Origin: Paragordius varius
Taxonomy: Eukaryota; Nematomorpha
Reading direction: 5' to 3'
Assembly (NCBI GenBank): GCA_964247055.1
Contig: OZ176050.1
Coordinates: forward strand, 8,618,001-8,682,000
Length of the DNA: 64,000 nucleotides
Made by a program: the position numbers and the translations under genes. Numbering within the stretch: the first letter of the stretch is position 1; every line of letters starts with the position of its first letter. Below the pieces are notes generated by a model. That model saw only the letters and a program-made list of their open reading frames with translations, did no database searches and was not told the origin of the DNA. This document shows, piece after piece, positions 12,130-24,300 of this stretch.

Positions 12130-14785
12130 GGTTAACTAGTCATGAAAGAAAGATTTTCCACTTTTGTGGCGTACTTGTGTAAAAAACATTAAATTTGCAC
12201 ACTTTTTTCATTTAATTTTTGGTGATATCAAATGCCTTATTTTAAAATATATTAATAATATATATATCAAGCTAATAGTAAATGTTAGATGTGGGTTAAG
12301 AATATCTCAAATTATTGCTATCTACACTGCATCCATAATCGGGGATATCATAAAACAGTACTCAATATATCATAAACTATATAAAAAGCAAACAATATTA
12401 TAAAAAATCTCAATTTTTAGATGTGCCGAAAGTTTCCAATTTCTGTGAAAATTGCCTAGTTCTCTTAAAATAAACGCAAAACGCTGGGATTGTGAGATTA
12501 ATATTTTTAATATATAATAAATTTTAATATCAACCAAAAATTTTTACATAATTTATTAAAAAATTAATTTTTATCGCATCATTTTGTTCTAGATTGCATA
12601 TTAGGGTAGTTTCATATTTCAGAGCTAAATTGAAAGTTTTTTAATTAAAATATAATCGAAAATTGCTCTCGGGTATTAGAAAAAAAGCTTATATCTTTTA
12701 CTGTTTTGTGACTTCTACTGTTTAAAATAGGCAGCTCTGAAAACATGATTAACCGAAGAGCCGATATTAAAATCAAAATATACCAAGTCTTTCTTATAGC
12801 TTAAAAGCTTGTTAAAGTTAAATTTTTACATTTTCTGATTTTCATTTTTTTGCCTTAGCGATACTTCGATTTAAATTGGAGTATCTAAATACTCAGACTA
12901 AATTTTAGTTAATATTTTTAAAAACCTACTGAAACGGTCCCAATTTAAATTTATGCTTTATCCTAATAAATTTTATAAATAAATATCTAAATATCAAACT
13001 ACTTCGACACCATATTTATTTTACAAAATGTTTGCAGATATTTGTATTAAAATGAGAAATTAAACCAAAATTTTTATTAAATCACATCTAACATTGATAA
13101 AAAATAGATAAAAGGGTTTATTTTGAAATTTTTTCAATTTAGCCAATGCACTCATGCAACGTTGACAAATTTTTACCTTTAGGTTTTACCTTAAAATAAG
13201 TAATATCAAGTATTTTTGGATGAATTTTTTTATATATTCTGGTTTATTAAAATTATATAAGGGTAAAATTTTGCCAAAGTTTTGATTCCTGCATTTTTAA
13301 CATATTTAATTTTAAACAGACCTGGGGTATTAAACTATCCCAATTTGTATCGAAAGACTAAAATAAATGCGTTGTATCCAAGTGTTAAAAAAATTATAGA
13401 CTAAAATAAAAAAAGTTTGAGATGTATTCATTTGCAATTTTATTTTATTCTAAAATTTATTTTTAACACTTCGATTCAAATTGGGGTATTTAAATACCCC
13501 AGACTAAATTTAAATTAATATTTTTAAAAAACTACAGAAGGAAACGGTCCCAATTTAAATTTATGCTTCTATCCTGATAAATATTATATAAATATGCGAA
13601 AACATCTTGATAAAATTTTGTTTTTTAAGAAAAGCTCCATCTCAAACTACTTCGACGCCATTTTTATTTTACAAAATTTTTGCAAAATATCGTCTTTATT
13701 TAATTTTAAGGGTAAAACTAAAGCTAATTTTTTATATAAATTACATCTAACATTGATAGAAATAGAAAAAGCGGTTTTGTTTGTATAATTTTTCAATTTT
13801 AATATTTGACACATGTCACGTTGACGAAATTTTTACCTTTCGGTTTTAGCTTAAAATAAGTAATATCAAGTATTTTTGAATAAAATTTTTTATATATTTC
13901 GGTTTATTAATGTTATATAAGTGCAAAATTTTGCCATGGTTTCGATTGCGTAGATACTTTTTAAAGTATTTGATTTTAAACAGGCCTGGGGTATCCAACT
14001 ACCCCAATTTGAATCGAAGGACTAAAATGAGTGTGTTGTATCCAAGTGTTAATAATGCGCCTAAAAGCTAATCAAAGCATATTATTACTTTCGGCTTAAT
14101 ACCTTAACGTTTCAATATATTCAAAATTTAAATCGCTCTGGAAAAATTACCCCAAAAAGTAGTGAGTGTTAAAAAAGATTTGATAGTTTGTCTTTAAATT
14201 TATGTTAGATATAAATAGAGTTTTTTACCAAAATTCACCAGAATGCGAAAGCGAACCCTTTTTATTGAATTCTGAAGCGAGATAAATGTTCAGCGTCGTA
14301 GAAAAAAGTTTTTTTTTAATAAGGCGTTCTTTTTCCTTCATCAATGGTATTAAGTCCTTTTCTACATTTGGCTAAAAATAGAATTTTTTAAAAAACTATT
14401 TTTTAAAAACTTGTTTTGGCTGATATAAAAATAAAGAAAAAATTTAGCATTTTCATTGCCAAATCTCAACATTTTTACGTTTATTTTTAGAGCAGCATAA
14501 TTTAAAAAAGCGATTTCGGGATTGATGGAGCCCACACTAAAAACTAAAATTTTATATAATTATTGTTTTGCTCTTTCTATGTAGTTTTTTTACATTTAGT
14601 GATATTTTTTGGAATGAAGCATTTGGCCTTCACTGAAAAAATTATTTTCAAACAAAATATGACCAACCGATTTGGGACAGCTACCACAAAAGTTTAAATA
14701 ACTTTTTTAAATCACTCGTAAAGGTCTAACCAAAAGCACCATGTCATCTTTATACATTTTCCTATCAGAATATATATTTCATCGG
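12130..14785. mobile_element. Large non-coding TIR repeat, family C, copy 1
   Basis: The right end (about 14460-14785, including AAATCACTCGTAAAGG and CCAAAAGCACCATG) matches the right ends of repeats at 32256-34331 and 49028-49962. The left end (about 12130-12260, ACTTTTGTGG then TTTGCACAC) is a weaker inverted match. The interior holds a tandem duplication (12863-14052) and no convincing reading frame. It fills most of the 3.6-kb gap between the HCF-like start and the kinase 3' end. The remaining flanks (11933-12129, 14786-15561) are AT-rich without recognised features. Confidence 0.5.
12863..14052. repeat. Two-copy tandem duplication of ~0.55 kb
   Basis: Unit 1 is 12863-13390 and unit 2 is 13468-14052. 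Both start ACTTCGATT(T/C)AAATTGG and contain ACGGTCCCAATTTAAATTTA, CTACTTCGAC(A/G)CCAT and TAAAATAAGTAATATCAAG. Both end CTGGGGTAT...TCCAAGTGTTAA. The copies have diverged by many substitutions and small indels, so the duplication is not recent. Confidence 0.75.
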
Positions 14786-15561
14786 GAAATTATTTTATAT
14801 CCCCTGATTTTTACCTCTGTGTAATTTGTTAAATTTTGTTTGTCTAAAATTTAAGTCAAATTTTTGCATAAATCGAAGGAGAAATCGGTTGGTGTCATTA
14901 ATATAGAAAAAGTGGTTTATAGTATCATGCAACGCTTTTTTATTACAACCATGCAAATATCATCAAATATGCTTCAACCTAATTTTGCTAAAAAATAAAT
15001 TTTTGAAATAAGTACGCATTTTTAAAAAGTAACCTTTTTATATAATAATCTAGCATATATTAAATATATTTTATCGTTCAATATCGGCATTTTTTGGATG
15101 TTAAAATATCAACCCATTTTATAGGAGTCCAAAAATTTAAGTGTACGTCTAAAATTTTAAATTTAATTTAAATATAGCTATGTGATTGGTATAATTTTTT
15201 TGGAATGAATCATCTAGCTTTAGCGAAAAGATTCTATTTAGCGTAATGTTGCTCCAATTTTTCTTTTTAATTATAAGAACAAATAACACAAAAGTGCTCT
15301 TATTCTACTTATAAGAGTTCTACCACCTATCTATATTTATCAGGATTCTTTTGTATCCTGTGTGACAAATATTTATTTAAAATACTATTTAAAATATCTT
15401 ATTTTTTTATCAAAATGAGGTATATTCTGAGTGAATGTTTAATATATCTCATATTTATAGGACTAGAATTTACGTTAAACACAGTGCCCCCTTTTTGCGT
15501 TAATAGTTAAATCATCTCAAGAGAAATATTTCATGGAAAGGAGGTGGATTTAAGATTGTTG

Positions 15562-18237
15562 TTAAAAATCAGTAAAGTAATTTGGGTACTCCATAATTTC
15601 TGAAATTTCTATAAAAGGTTCATGCGGTAGCACTTTGTAATGGCTAAGGTCATTTGGCCCATTACAAGGTTTATATTCGGGTGTCATAGTTTTTCTATAA
15701 ACACTTATCCAATCAATACTATCAAACCAAGGATGGTGCACAACATCTCTAGCATCATGCTCCAACACGCCTAGGCGCAAATGTGGATTTACCTAAAAAA
15801 AATGTTTTATAGTTAGGTCAATTATTATTTAGAAATAGGAAGAGATCGAACTGGTTATAACGCATTTATGACTGTAAATGCCCGCTTGTCAAAATAACCA
15901 GTTAAATATTTAAAATTTAATGATTTTTCGTCATTAATATATCAATTAAATATAAAAGGCAAATTCATTGTCTTTTTAGTTATGCCGATGCTGAATCTTG
16001 ATAACCATTGTGTTAAGACCATGAATGAATCTTCGTCAGCAATTAAACCGGTTACTTATTGGGACAAAAGCCCATCCTTATTTATAAAAATATTCATAAT
16101 AAATAAAAAACTCTGGTTGATCGACAAATGAACATTATAAATATTTTACCTGTAAGAGACAACTAATAACATCTGCCACTTTGGTTCCAATCATATATTT
16201 GGGGATTTGATAGATGCCACGAACGATGTTAGACATGGTAGTTTCTACGCTTGTTCCTGCACTGTTATTGAGAACAAAAAATCCTGCTAAACCACCCATG
16301 GTTGGGCTACTTTGCGAAAAAGGTGCTAATCCTATTACATATGAAAAGACGATACTCATTTAAAAGATTTATCCAACAAATATTTTCCAATGGAATTATA
16401 CATGAACCCTATCTAATTTGATAATTAATATACATCTCCTAAAATAGCTCATATTTTCCTCCATAATTTCAGAACGGCAAGAAACATAGTATTCAAAGGC
16501 CTGGCATATGAAATTTCGCAAAACAATACATTCCATTTTTACACATATACATGTCTCCGAACGCTTGTAACTAATTAAGTCCTAAAATTAATTACATTTC
16601 TCAGTTTTTGTGTTATAAGGATATCACATAATTCAATTTTAAGCAATGTACAAAAAATTACAATTGAAACTTATATTAAAAGATGGCCTTTTACGGATAG
16701 TCCAGAAAAAAATGTAACCCTTTACGAATCATAGCAAAATTTTGTATTTCACATATATTTATGCATGATCATTTTGAATAAATCATCTAATAATAACCTA
16801 ATATATATCTACGACAGAAATAGGGGATAGAATGATTCATACAATCTTTACAAATTTTATCATACCTAGCGAAAAATACCTTTGTAGATTTTATGAAAAA
16901 AATCTTCATACCAGTTATCATTTCATAGATGAGAACTCCCAGTCCCCACCAATCCACTTCTTTACCATAACCACTCTTGTTTGAAATAACTTCGGGTGCC
17001 ATGTAATCGGGCGTCCCACAAAATGTGTTTGCACGGCCTTGAATGCGTTCAGTTAACCCAAAATCGACAATTTTGAGGTAACCTTTGTGGTCAACAAGTA
17101 TATTTTCTGGCTTCAGGTCTCTGTATACCAAATCCATAGCGTGCATATATTCAAGAGCTAATACAACTTGACATGCATAAAATTTTGCTAATGATTCTGA
17201 AAAACGGCCAAATTTTCGCAAATGGGTATACATTTCCCCACCTGCAACTAGTTGCAGCACCAAATATATGTTGGAATTATCCTATTAAAGGATTAAAAAA
17301 TCGCTAAGTTCTAACTTTAAAAGCAAACAAAGTATTTGGGCTTTATATATTTAGTAATTATGGTTTATATAAAAAAGCATAATGGTATTCATATCTGAAT
17401 ATAAGAGAGTTTAGTCGTTTTGTTCAAATATAATTAAATATTTTGAGTATCTATTTTAAAATAATAGGTATTTTCCACAAAATAGTCAAGACATAAGGAA
17501 TAAATTATTTTTAAACACCATCAATAAATTTATTTTTTTTTCATTTACAACACCTATTATAGCTTACGATTATTTTTAAATCCAAAATTGTTGTAAAAAA
17601 TTATATTACACGAACATTATAATATAAGATGGCATTGTTTATACGGCAAAAGGTGGCTCATTTTAATATAAAAAGGCCACATTAAATTTGGTCAATATTT
17701 CATTGACACAAGGGGAGTGTTTTTCTTTTAGTATGGTATATCATTACCTAAAAATCAGTTAGCATATGAATATAAAGGCCATGAGTTTTAAATATAAATG
17801 CGAAACTTATTATTTTAAGTTATATATAATTATTTTACTCATCTGCTATCTGATTATACCTGAAATGATCGGACAAATTTTATAAGAAACGGGAAATCAA
17901 TGCTAGATAATATTTTTTTCTCTTTGTACACTTGTGGTATTTGTTGTTTCCTTACAACCGTCCTCTTTTTTAACATTTTTATGGCATAAGATCGTGAATT
18001 ATATTTGGAAATAACATGAATCACGCGTCCGAATGAACCTTGACCCAATGTTCTTTTCAAACAATATTCATCCAGACGTCCGTAAGGCGACATTAAATGA
18101 TCATTCCATTTTTCATCAAATTCTACTTTTGCTAGTTGGAGAATTTTGAGATAATTTACCTCGTCTGTTCTCCGATCATATTTGGTTAAAATGGTGGCAG
18201 AACTTGAAGCTGCCTTAAGCGGATAGTTCCAGGAAAT
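15562..18237 (-). CDS. cAMP-dependent protein kinase catalytic subunit-like (PKA/PRKX group), 5' exon not found
   Basis: AGC-group serine/threonine kinase. Exons, complement: 17860-18237, 16912-17281, 16150-16331, 15562-15792; 386 residues seen. Visible: glycine loop [12 protein letters not shown]-type lysine in YAIKMLKK, catalytic YRDLKPEN, metal-binding DFG, activation-loop [12 protein letters not shown] (the Thr of TFCGTP is the PDK1 site in PKA), [13 protein letters not shown], and the C-terminal hydrophobic motif FTDF ending exactly at the stop, as in PKA (FTEF). Upstream, AKVEFDEKW matches the PKA A-helix. The coding frame opens at an acceptor at 18237 and meets a stop just upstream, so a first exon must lie further 5'; I could not place it in 18238-18747. 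Odd: between APF and the aG helix (SNIVRG) there are about 20 extra residues, part of which could instead be a 36-39 nt in-frame intron. In PKA, regulatory subunits inhibit this enzyme until cAMP binds. Confidence 0.9.
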
Positions 18238-18747
18238 CTAGATTAATGACGATAAAAAAAAAATTTAATTGATTTTTGACTATATAAATTTAAGCAATAT
18301 CATTATATAAATAGAGTAAGTATATATATGACATTTAAATTAGGTGTCGACTTGGCGAAATTAAGAGGCATTCCAGAATAACATTTGAATCTATCTTACT
18401 TATAAAACAATATGTATAATTAGCTAAAACATTAACAATTATCATTAAATATGACGTAATAATTTTTTATACCAACAATCCTTGATCAAATCCATATATT
18501 CATATTTAACTCAACCGGGTTTCCTTCTTATAGAGACAAACTTTTTAATATGTTGTGTTATATTTTCTAGATATAATGAATGTATTCTTCAGTATTTAAC
18601 CAATGATATAAAAAATATTTATTCACTTTAATCATTTATATTGCAATTTGTATCATTTACATATCTAATTTGTAATTTGTTGAAATTAACACATTTTAAT
18701 GGTTTGCATATGTTCACTATTATTATTTATATTGAATGTGCAATTAT
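18238..18747. other. Intergenic gap with unresolved kinase 5' exon
   Basis: AT-rich, 510 bp between the kinase 5' side and the stop of the DUF268 gene. The kinase first exon should be here or further upstream, inside or beyond the DUF268 gene. One ATG-started stub near 18379 is possible but lacks a good donor. No other signal seen. Confidence 0.4.
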
Positions 18748-20102
18748 TTAAACTCTCTCAAGGACCCACAAAACACCATCCATGTTAGGATTCGGACACA
18801 CATCCCCGTGAGTGAATTGGCAAGAATTGTATTCATCTAAGACACGCCAATTAGCCGCAAGATGTTGTAATCTACTATACCCGTATATTCTGTGAGCATT
18901 CCACACTAAACTTGAACCCTTGCTATCGTAAGGGATATTTAGGAATAATATACCACCGGGTTTAAATAAACACCAAAGCTGGCTCATAGCCTCTAAGTCA
19001 GCGTAAGGGTTTAAAGGTTCCCCAAACCGACCCATCCCCGAATGTTCTATAGAGGAGTATGAAACTCCGAAATCAAAACCGAAATCATTTGCGGTCTTAT
19101 TGTGCTCAGCTCTTTTGTTACGTATAACTTTCCACATTTTGTGCAATTCCGTGGGGGTTAATGTTTTAATTTTATCATGGGAAGATGGGGTAGCTTTGTA
19201 GTCTATCATATACATGAGACCTGCTCCATTCAACAAAGCCATAGCAGTTATCCAAGGGTTATCACTGCTCCCAAAATCTAGACCTAAAAATCCATATATT
19301 AAACATTATGTAGCGTAAACAATTTAACAAACATATTATATGTAGCTCCCTACTTACCAATTTTGTTTTTTATGTGCTCAGTGTAATCATCAAATGCCTT
19401 TTGTAACAAATCTTCGGCCAACAATCCATACGTTGCTATCGGTTTCCTCAGCGCCTTTTGTATGACAAGCGTATCAATTTCTTTAGCTGATAGGGGAATT
19501 AGTCTGCGTGAGCCAGAATATCGTTCTGCAAAATACCAGTGCTGTATGAGAGGCATTTTTCCAAACATTGTAAAATGTTCATACAATGCAGACGGTGGTT
19601 CTTGTGGAGGTGGCCATTCAATATCAATTGCGTTTACTTTCTCGTTATCATCAATATTTATTGCATTGGAGGAAGAAGAATGGATCAATAATTTGTCCAT
19701 CATTAAATGGCAATCGACCGATTTAGCTATAAATGGCCAGTAATCGGTCGGCTCTCCTTGCATACTAATATCACAAATTTCTCCACATACCTTGGGATCG
19801 GTGTAATTTAAGGCTTTATACACAATCACATGATTTTTATCATTTCTATATTTACCGGAAGATGAAACTACAGATCTTTTTTCTAATTTAAGGTTTTCTA
19901 AGAAATTCCATCCGACACTTGAAAATGGTATATTTGTGAAGCCTAAATTGTGATTATTAGTTAAGCGATGGAATACAAGTATAAATAATCCCGTGGCACC
20001 TAATATAAGCGTCCATAAATAAAATTTGGGTATGTGATATGATGAGGTTAACGTGGTTACTTTAAATCGAATTTTATGCAAAATCAAATTTAATGAAATC
20101 AT
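18748..20102 (-). CDS. Type II membrane DUF268 protein (Rossmann/methyltransferase-like)
   Basis: Two exons, complement 19358-20102 and 18748-19283, separated by a 74-nt intron; 426 residues. A short cytosolic N-terminus is followed by one hydrophobic segment (~residues 30-46, LWTLILGATGLFILVFH), giving a signal-anchor topology with a large lumenal or extracellular C-terminal domain. The second exon carries the DUF268 signature YSSIEHSGMGRFGEPLNP, then MSQLWCLFKPGGILFLNIPY, which reads like a class I methyltransferase-type fold (acidic/glycine strand ends, LKPGG-like turn). DUF268 was defined on C. elegans proteins and has no assigned reaction that I know of. The topology suggests a secretory-pathway enzyme. 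The ATG at 20102 is the first in frame, with stops upstream. A plus-strand open frame inside exon 1 is a shadow. Confidence 0.82.
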
Positions 20103-21301
20103 AAATTTAATAAAGTCTTTATCATATGTTTCGTTATACTTACAATCAAATTGGTCGCTTATTTTTTAATATAATTAAAAAGAAAGAAGAATCATGCTTT
20201 GTGTTTGATTTTATTCGTAACCTTTGTGCAATGTTCATAAATATGCAATTTCGACATTTCGTTGACATATTTTACTAGTATTTTCGTATTTATCATAACC
20301 AATTTTTCACAAAAGTAGTAATGACTTGTGAGTCCAATGAAATCTTATTTTAAGTTAATAAAATTAGACGATAGGAAAATTATTGTATATATTAATTTAA
20401 ATTTATTTTAATATTTTTAATTAGAAAACAAAACATTCTAAGTCATGCTATCAAATCAATTTCGATCGTAATTATAGAAAGGTACTAGTTGTCCTATTAG
20501 GCACAGAATAAATAGTTAATTCCAAATGATAAAGCGAATTGACAAAAGAATATAATATTTTTAAGTGTGATCTTTTAAACCTTGTTTTTTCAAAATAATT
20601 GAAATCGCCAATTTCACACTTTTATATAAATTATTCGAATTAATAAAATAGATCGGAGCATTGATTTTAACATTTAATTGATTGATTATGATAGCTACTT
20701 ATTTTATAATATTTACCAAGCTTTTAACATGTGATTGTTTTCTTACCGAAATTTAATGAATTTGAAATACATACTAAAAATTATTGCGAAAAATATGGAA
20801 TAAATTAAATGCAAATCCTATATATTTGCATATAAACTCATGATGTAAAGAAAAAACTGGTAAATCAATCATGATTTTTGTTGAAAAACAAAGATATTTT
20901 AGTCAAAACCAAGCCTAAAAGTTATTTGTTTTAACATGTATAATTTTCGGTAATCTTAGTTTCTAACAAAAATAACTTCACTCTATTTTACAAAATATTT
21001 AAATAAAAATTTATTGTTTGACATGTGGGACCAAAAGTTGGAGAGATAAGTTGTACAATACCCGTACAAAAGTATGTATAATTTATATAATATATTAATT
21101 AATACGATAAAATATGTCAGTCATCAATACAATAAAATATTCTTAAAGAATTAAAGATATAAAACAAATATATAATATTTTCATGTATAACAATTATAAT
21201 TTTTATCACATGAGAGATGTAAATATTGATTGGGATACACATTAATAAATATAATAATAATAATAATAATAATAATATAGAAGTTATGGATAAAAAATGT
21301 A
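20103..21301. other. Intergenic, AT-rich, no gene seen
   Basis: 1.2 kb between the 3' end of the SLC6 gene and the start of the DUF268 gene. It holds a (TAA)n microsatellite at about 21250-21277 and presumably the promoter of the DUF268 gene next to 20102. Nothing else supportable. Confidence 0.6.
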
Positions 21302-24300
21302 CTAAGCTATTTCTTTTATCGTTTCTAAGCTAGGTTTAACCGTTCCCAATTCATCCAGATTATTTAAAGTTGTAGTGGAGGATAAAATTTTAGCTGTGGA
21401 TTCGGTAGTTCGCATACGTTTAGCGCCAGTAGCGATATCAGGTTCAAATTTAACAATACCAAAGTATCGAAGAAAAGCAATAAATGGAATGGGGAAAACA
21501 CCTAGAAATAAATGTTAGATATGCATAGACTTAATTATATGGACAACAAAACGTAAAAATATAAAAACAAACATTTTGAAAAAAGAATCATACCTTTTTA
21601 ATCTTGATGATTTTAATAACTGAATGTTTTAAACTGCAAATCATAAAATGGAGATGTAAACTTGGTAACACAATCCATGATGTATTTTATGATTGTAAAT
21701 GATTTTTATAGGATAAAGTAGGGTTTAAAAAGTATGGTTGTTTTTTGAAAAAAAATATTTGTTTTTATATTTTTAGGTTTTGTCTGTAAAATTTTAATTT
21801 TTTGTAAAAAATTTTTTATGAAGTTTTGAAATTTAAAACTGCATATATGTAATAGAGTTTACCAATGGTTATGACTAATCCAATGACAAGTAGCACCCAT
21901 ATTGGATAGGGGGTTGAAATTGTGGAAGCCTAAACACAATATAATAAAGTATTTTTAATCATATTTGAAATGAAATTTATGACTACGAGGTCCTAACACA
22001 AGTTAAAATACCATATTTCAAACGAAGCGGATTGTTAAATTATCATATATGTAATTTAAAATTAAATTAATAGGCTTATCTGTGGAAAATTTTAAAAATC
22101 TGTTCATTGCATATATTTATAATTAAAACGTATTAGGTTAATTTTTTATTTTGTCGTTGCATAAAATTAAAGTACTATTTATATTGATTAATTATACCGT
22201 TGCCGCAACATATTTGCTGTAATGGGGAGGTGAGATGATCCATTTAACAATACTAGCAAGGAATATAAGAGCCATAATAATTGGGCTCACATATCTCCAT
22301 GTTATTTGCCAATACCATCCTGGGTAATGACCAGTCATAATTTCAAGATCACGGCTAAACCTACGAGAAAAAAAAGGAAAAATTTTATATAGGTTATACT
22401 TTGTTTTGTATGCAGCCGAGTTTTTACAGTAAAAATTCAAATTATACAGACAAAACGTAAAACATAAAGGATAAATATTTTTTAAAAAGACCCGTCAATT
22501 TTTTTTATCTTTTTTAAATAAAACTCATTGTTTTATATTGCAAAGTATAAAACAGAGATGTAAATTGGTGATACAATCAGTTATATGTTTTACAATTGTG
22601 ATTGATTGATATATAGAAAAAATATGGTTTAACGTATGGTTGTCTTATGAAAAAAATTGTCTATGTTTTTACCTTCTGTCTGTATAATTCAAATTTTTGC
22701 TGTAAATAATTTGGTTTTTATCGAATACTATAAGGTAAAGTGGAGAAAAGAATGGCTAATTAAGTATAACAGTTGGATCAAGCAAATAATATAGTTATTA
22801 AAATCAAAATTGAAAATTTAGACATGAAATAATAAATACTTGGTGTGTCCGTACACGTAGGAAACGGCTATGATTTCAAAAAATGCCACTATGACTAACG
22901 TTAAATTGCCGGCAAATGTATCGAAAAGTTGGACCCAATAATCACCCGAACATAAAACGAAAATGAAACCAATCCCCAAGGATATTGAGCAAAGGATGGC
23001 TAATTTTATAAATAATATATATATAATTAATTAAAAAAGAAAATTTTTAAGTGAAAAATCTTGAATTAATTTGTTAATTTAAGTGAGTTTGTTTCATAAT
23101 ATTTAAAGTTTAAAATAATTTACATTAATTTTATTTTTGTTTATTGACTTTATTTGTTTAGAAAAAAATTGAGATCATTTAATTATTTTTTTAGTAAAAT
23201 ATCATCGATATACGCAAGTTTAAAGTTGTTAAATCAAATTTTTAAGAATATGACAACAGACGGTTAAAAATTTAATCAAAATCAAACCTGACACATATTC
23301 TTTCCGTAACCAGGGGAAAAGATGTAAGTCATGAATGGAAGTAATAATACTTTCCATTAAACCAAACATAGTTCCCAATCCTAGTGTGATGAGCATGGAG
23401 AAAAATATTATGGACCAAAAGGGAGCACCAGGGAACTCTAAAATGGCTTGCGTGAAAACGATGAATGCTAATCCAGTGCCTTCAGCAACCTACAGCAAAA
23501 AAATAAATTATTTTTAAATTTTATTTTTATATATATACTAGCGTAAATCTCGTGCTGCTACGCAGCCCGAGGAAGTCCTTCGGACTTCTGGATGGGGGGT
23601 ACGGGGGTAGCGGGTAAAAAGAGGGCCTAAATCAAAAAAGTGAATCGACTATGTTCAGCGCGATCAAAAATAAGTAAACAAAAATCATATTTGATATTGA
23701 ATGGTCCAACATGTTCTCCAGAAATTGTCTCAACCTGTTTTTTATACGGGGTAGGCCAGAACTGGGGACCTAATTCCAAAAAAAGACGAAGCTATTGTCG
23801 GGGCATTCATTAATGATTATATTTTTTCGATGTTTGGATTCGAATGGGTCTACCGGTTTTCCAGTACCAGATCAAAGGCCAGCATTTTCCATTTTTATAA
23901 ATATATAGATAACTCTGAAAAATCTGGTTTATCTTAAAAAATCGGAAGCTGTTTCTGTAGAATAATTTACTAGGAGGGAAAATAAATTTAATCGTTAAAC
24001 CGCGTTTATAAAATTCTGAACCAGCTCGTATCTTGAAAAACGGATTAAAATTTGTTCCGGTTCCACCTTATATTTTGGACAGAACCGGTTTATAAAATGA
24101 AACCAAAAGCGATTCTATTTATTTCGAGTAAAAAATTTATTAATTTGAGAAAATCAAATTATTTTTGTATATTCCTATATTGCCATTATTATCCAAATTT
24201 AACAATAGTTATTTAAACTGCTATAAATTTAGCTAAAATAATATGAATATAGGCAAATATAAGAATGGTTTTAACAGTTATAGGCCAAAACTTTTTAATA

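Noticed and set aside
19462-19743. 93-codon plus-strand frame
   Set aside because: Antisense shadow of the well-supported DUF268 exon.
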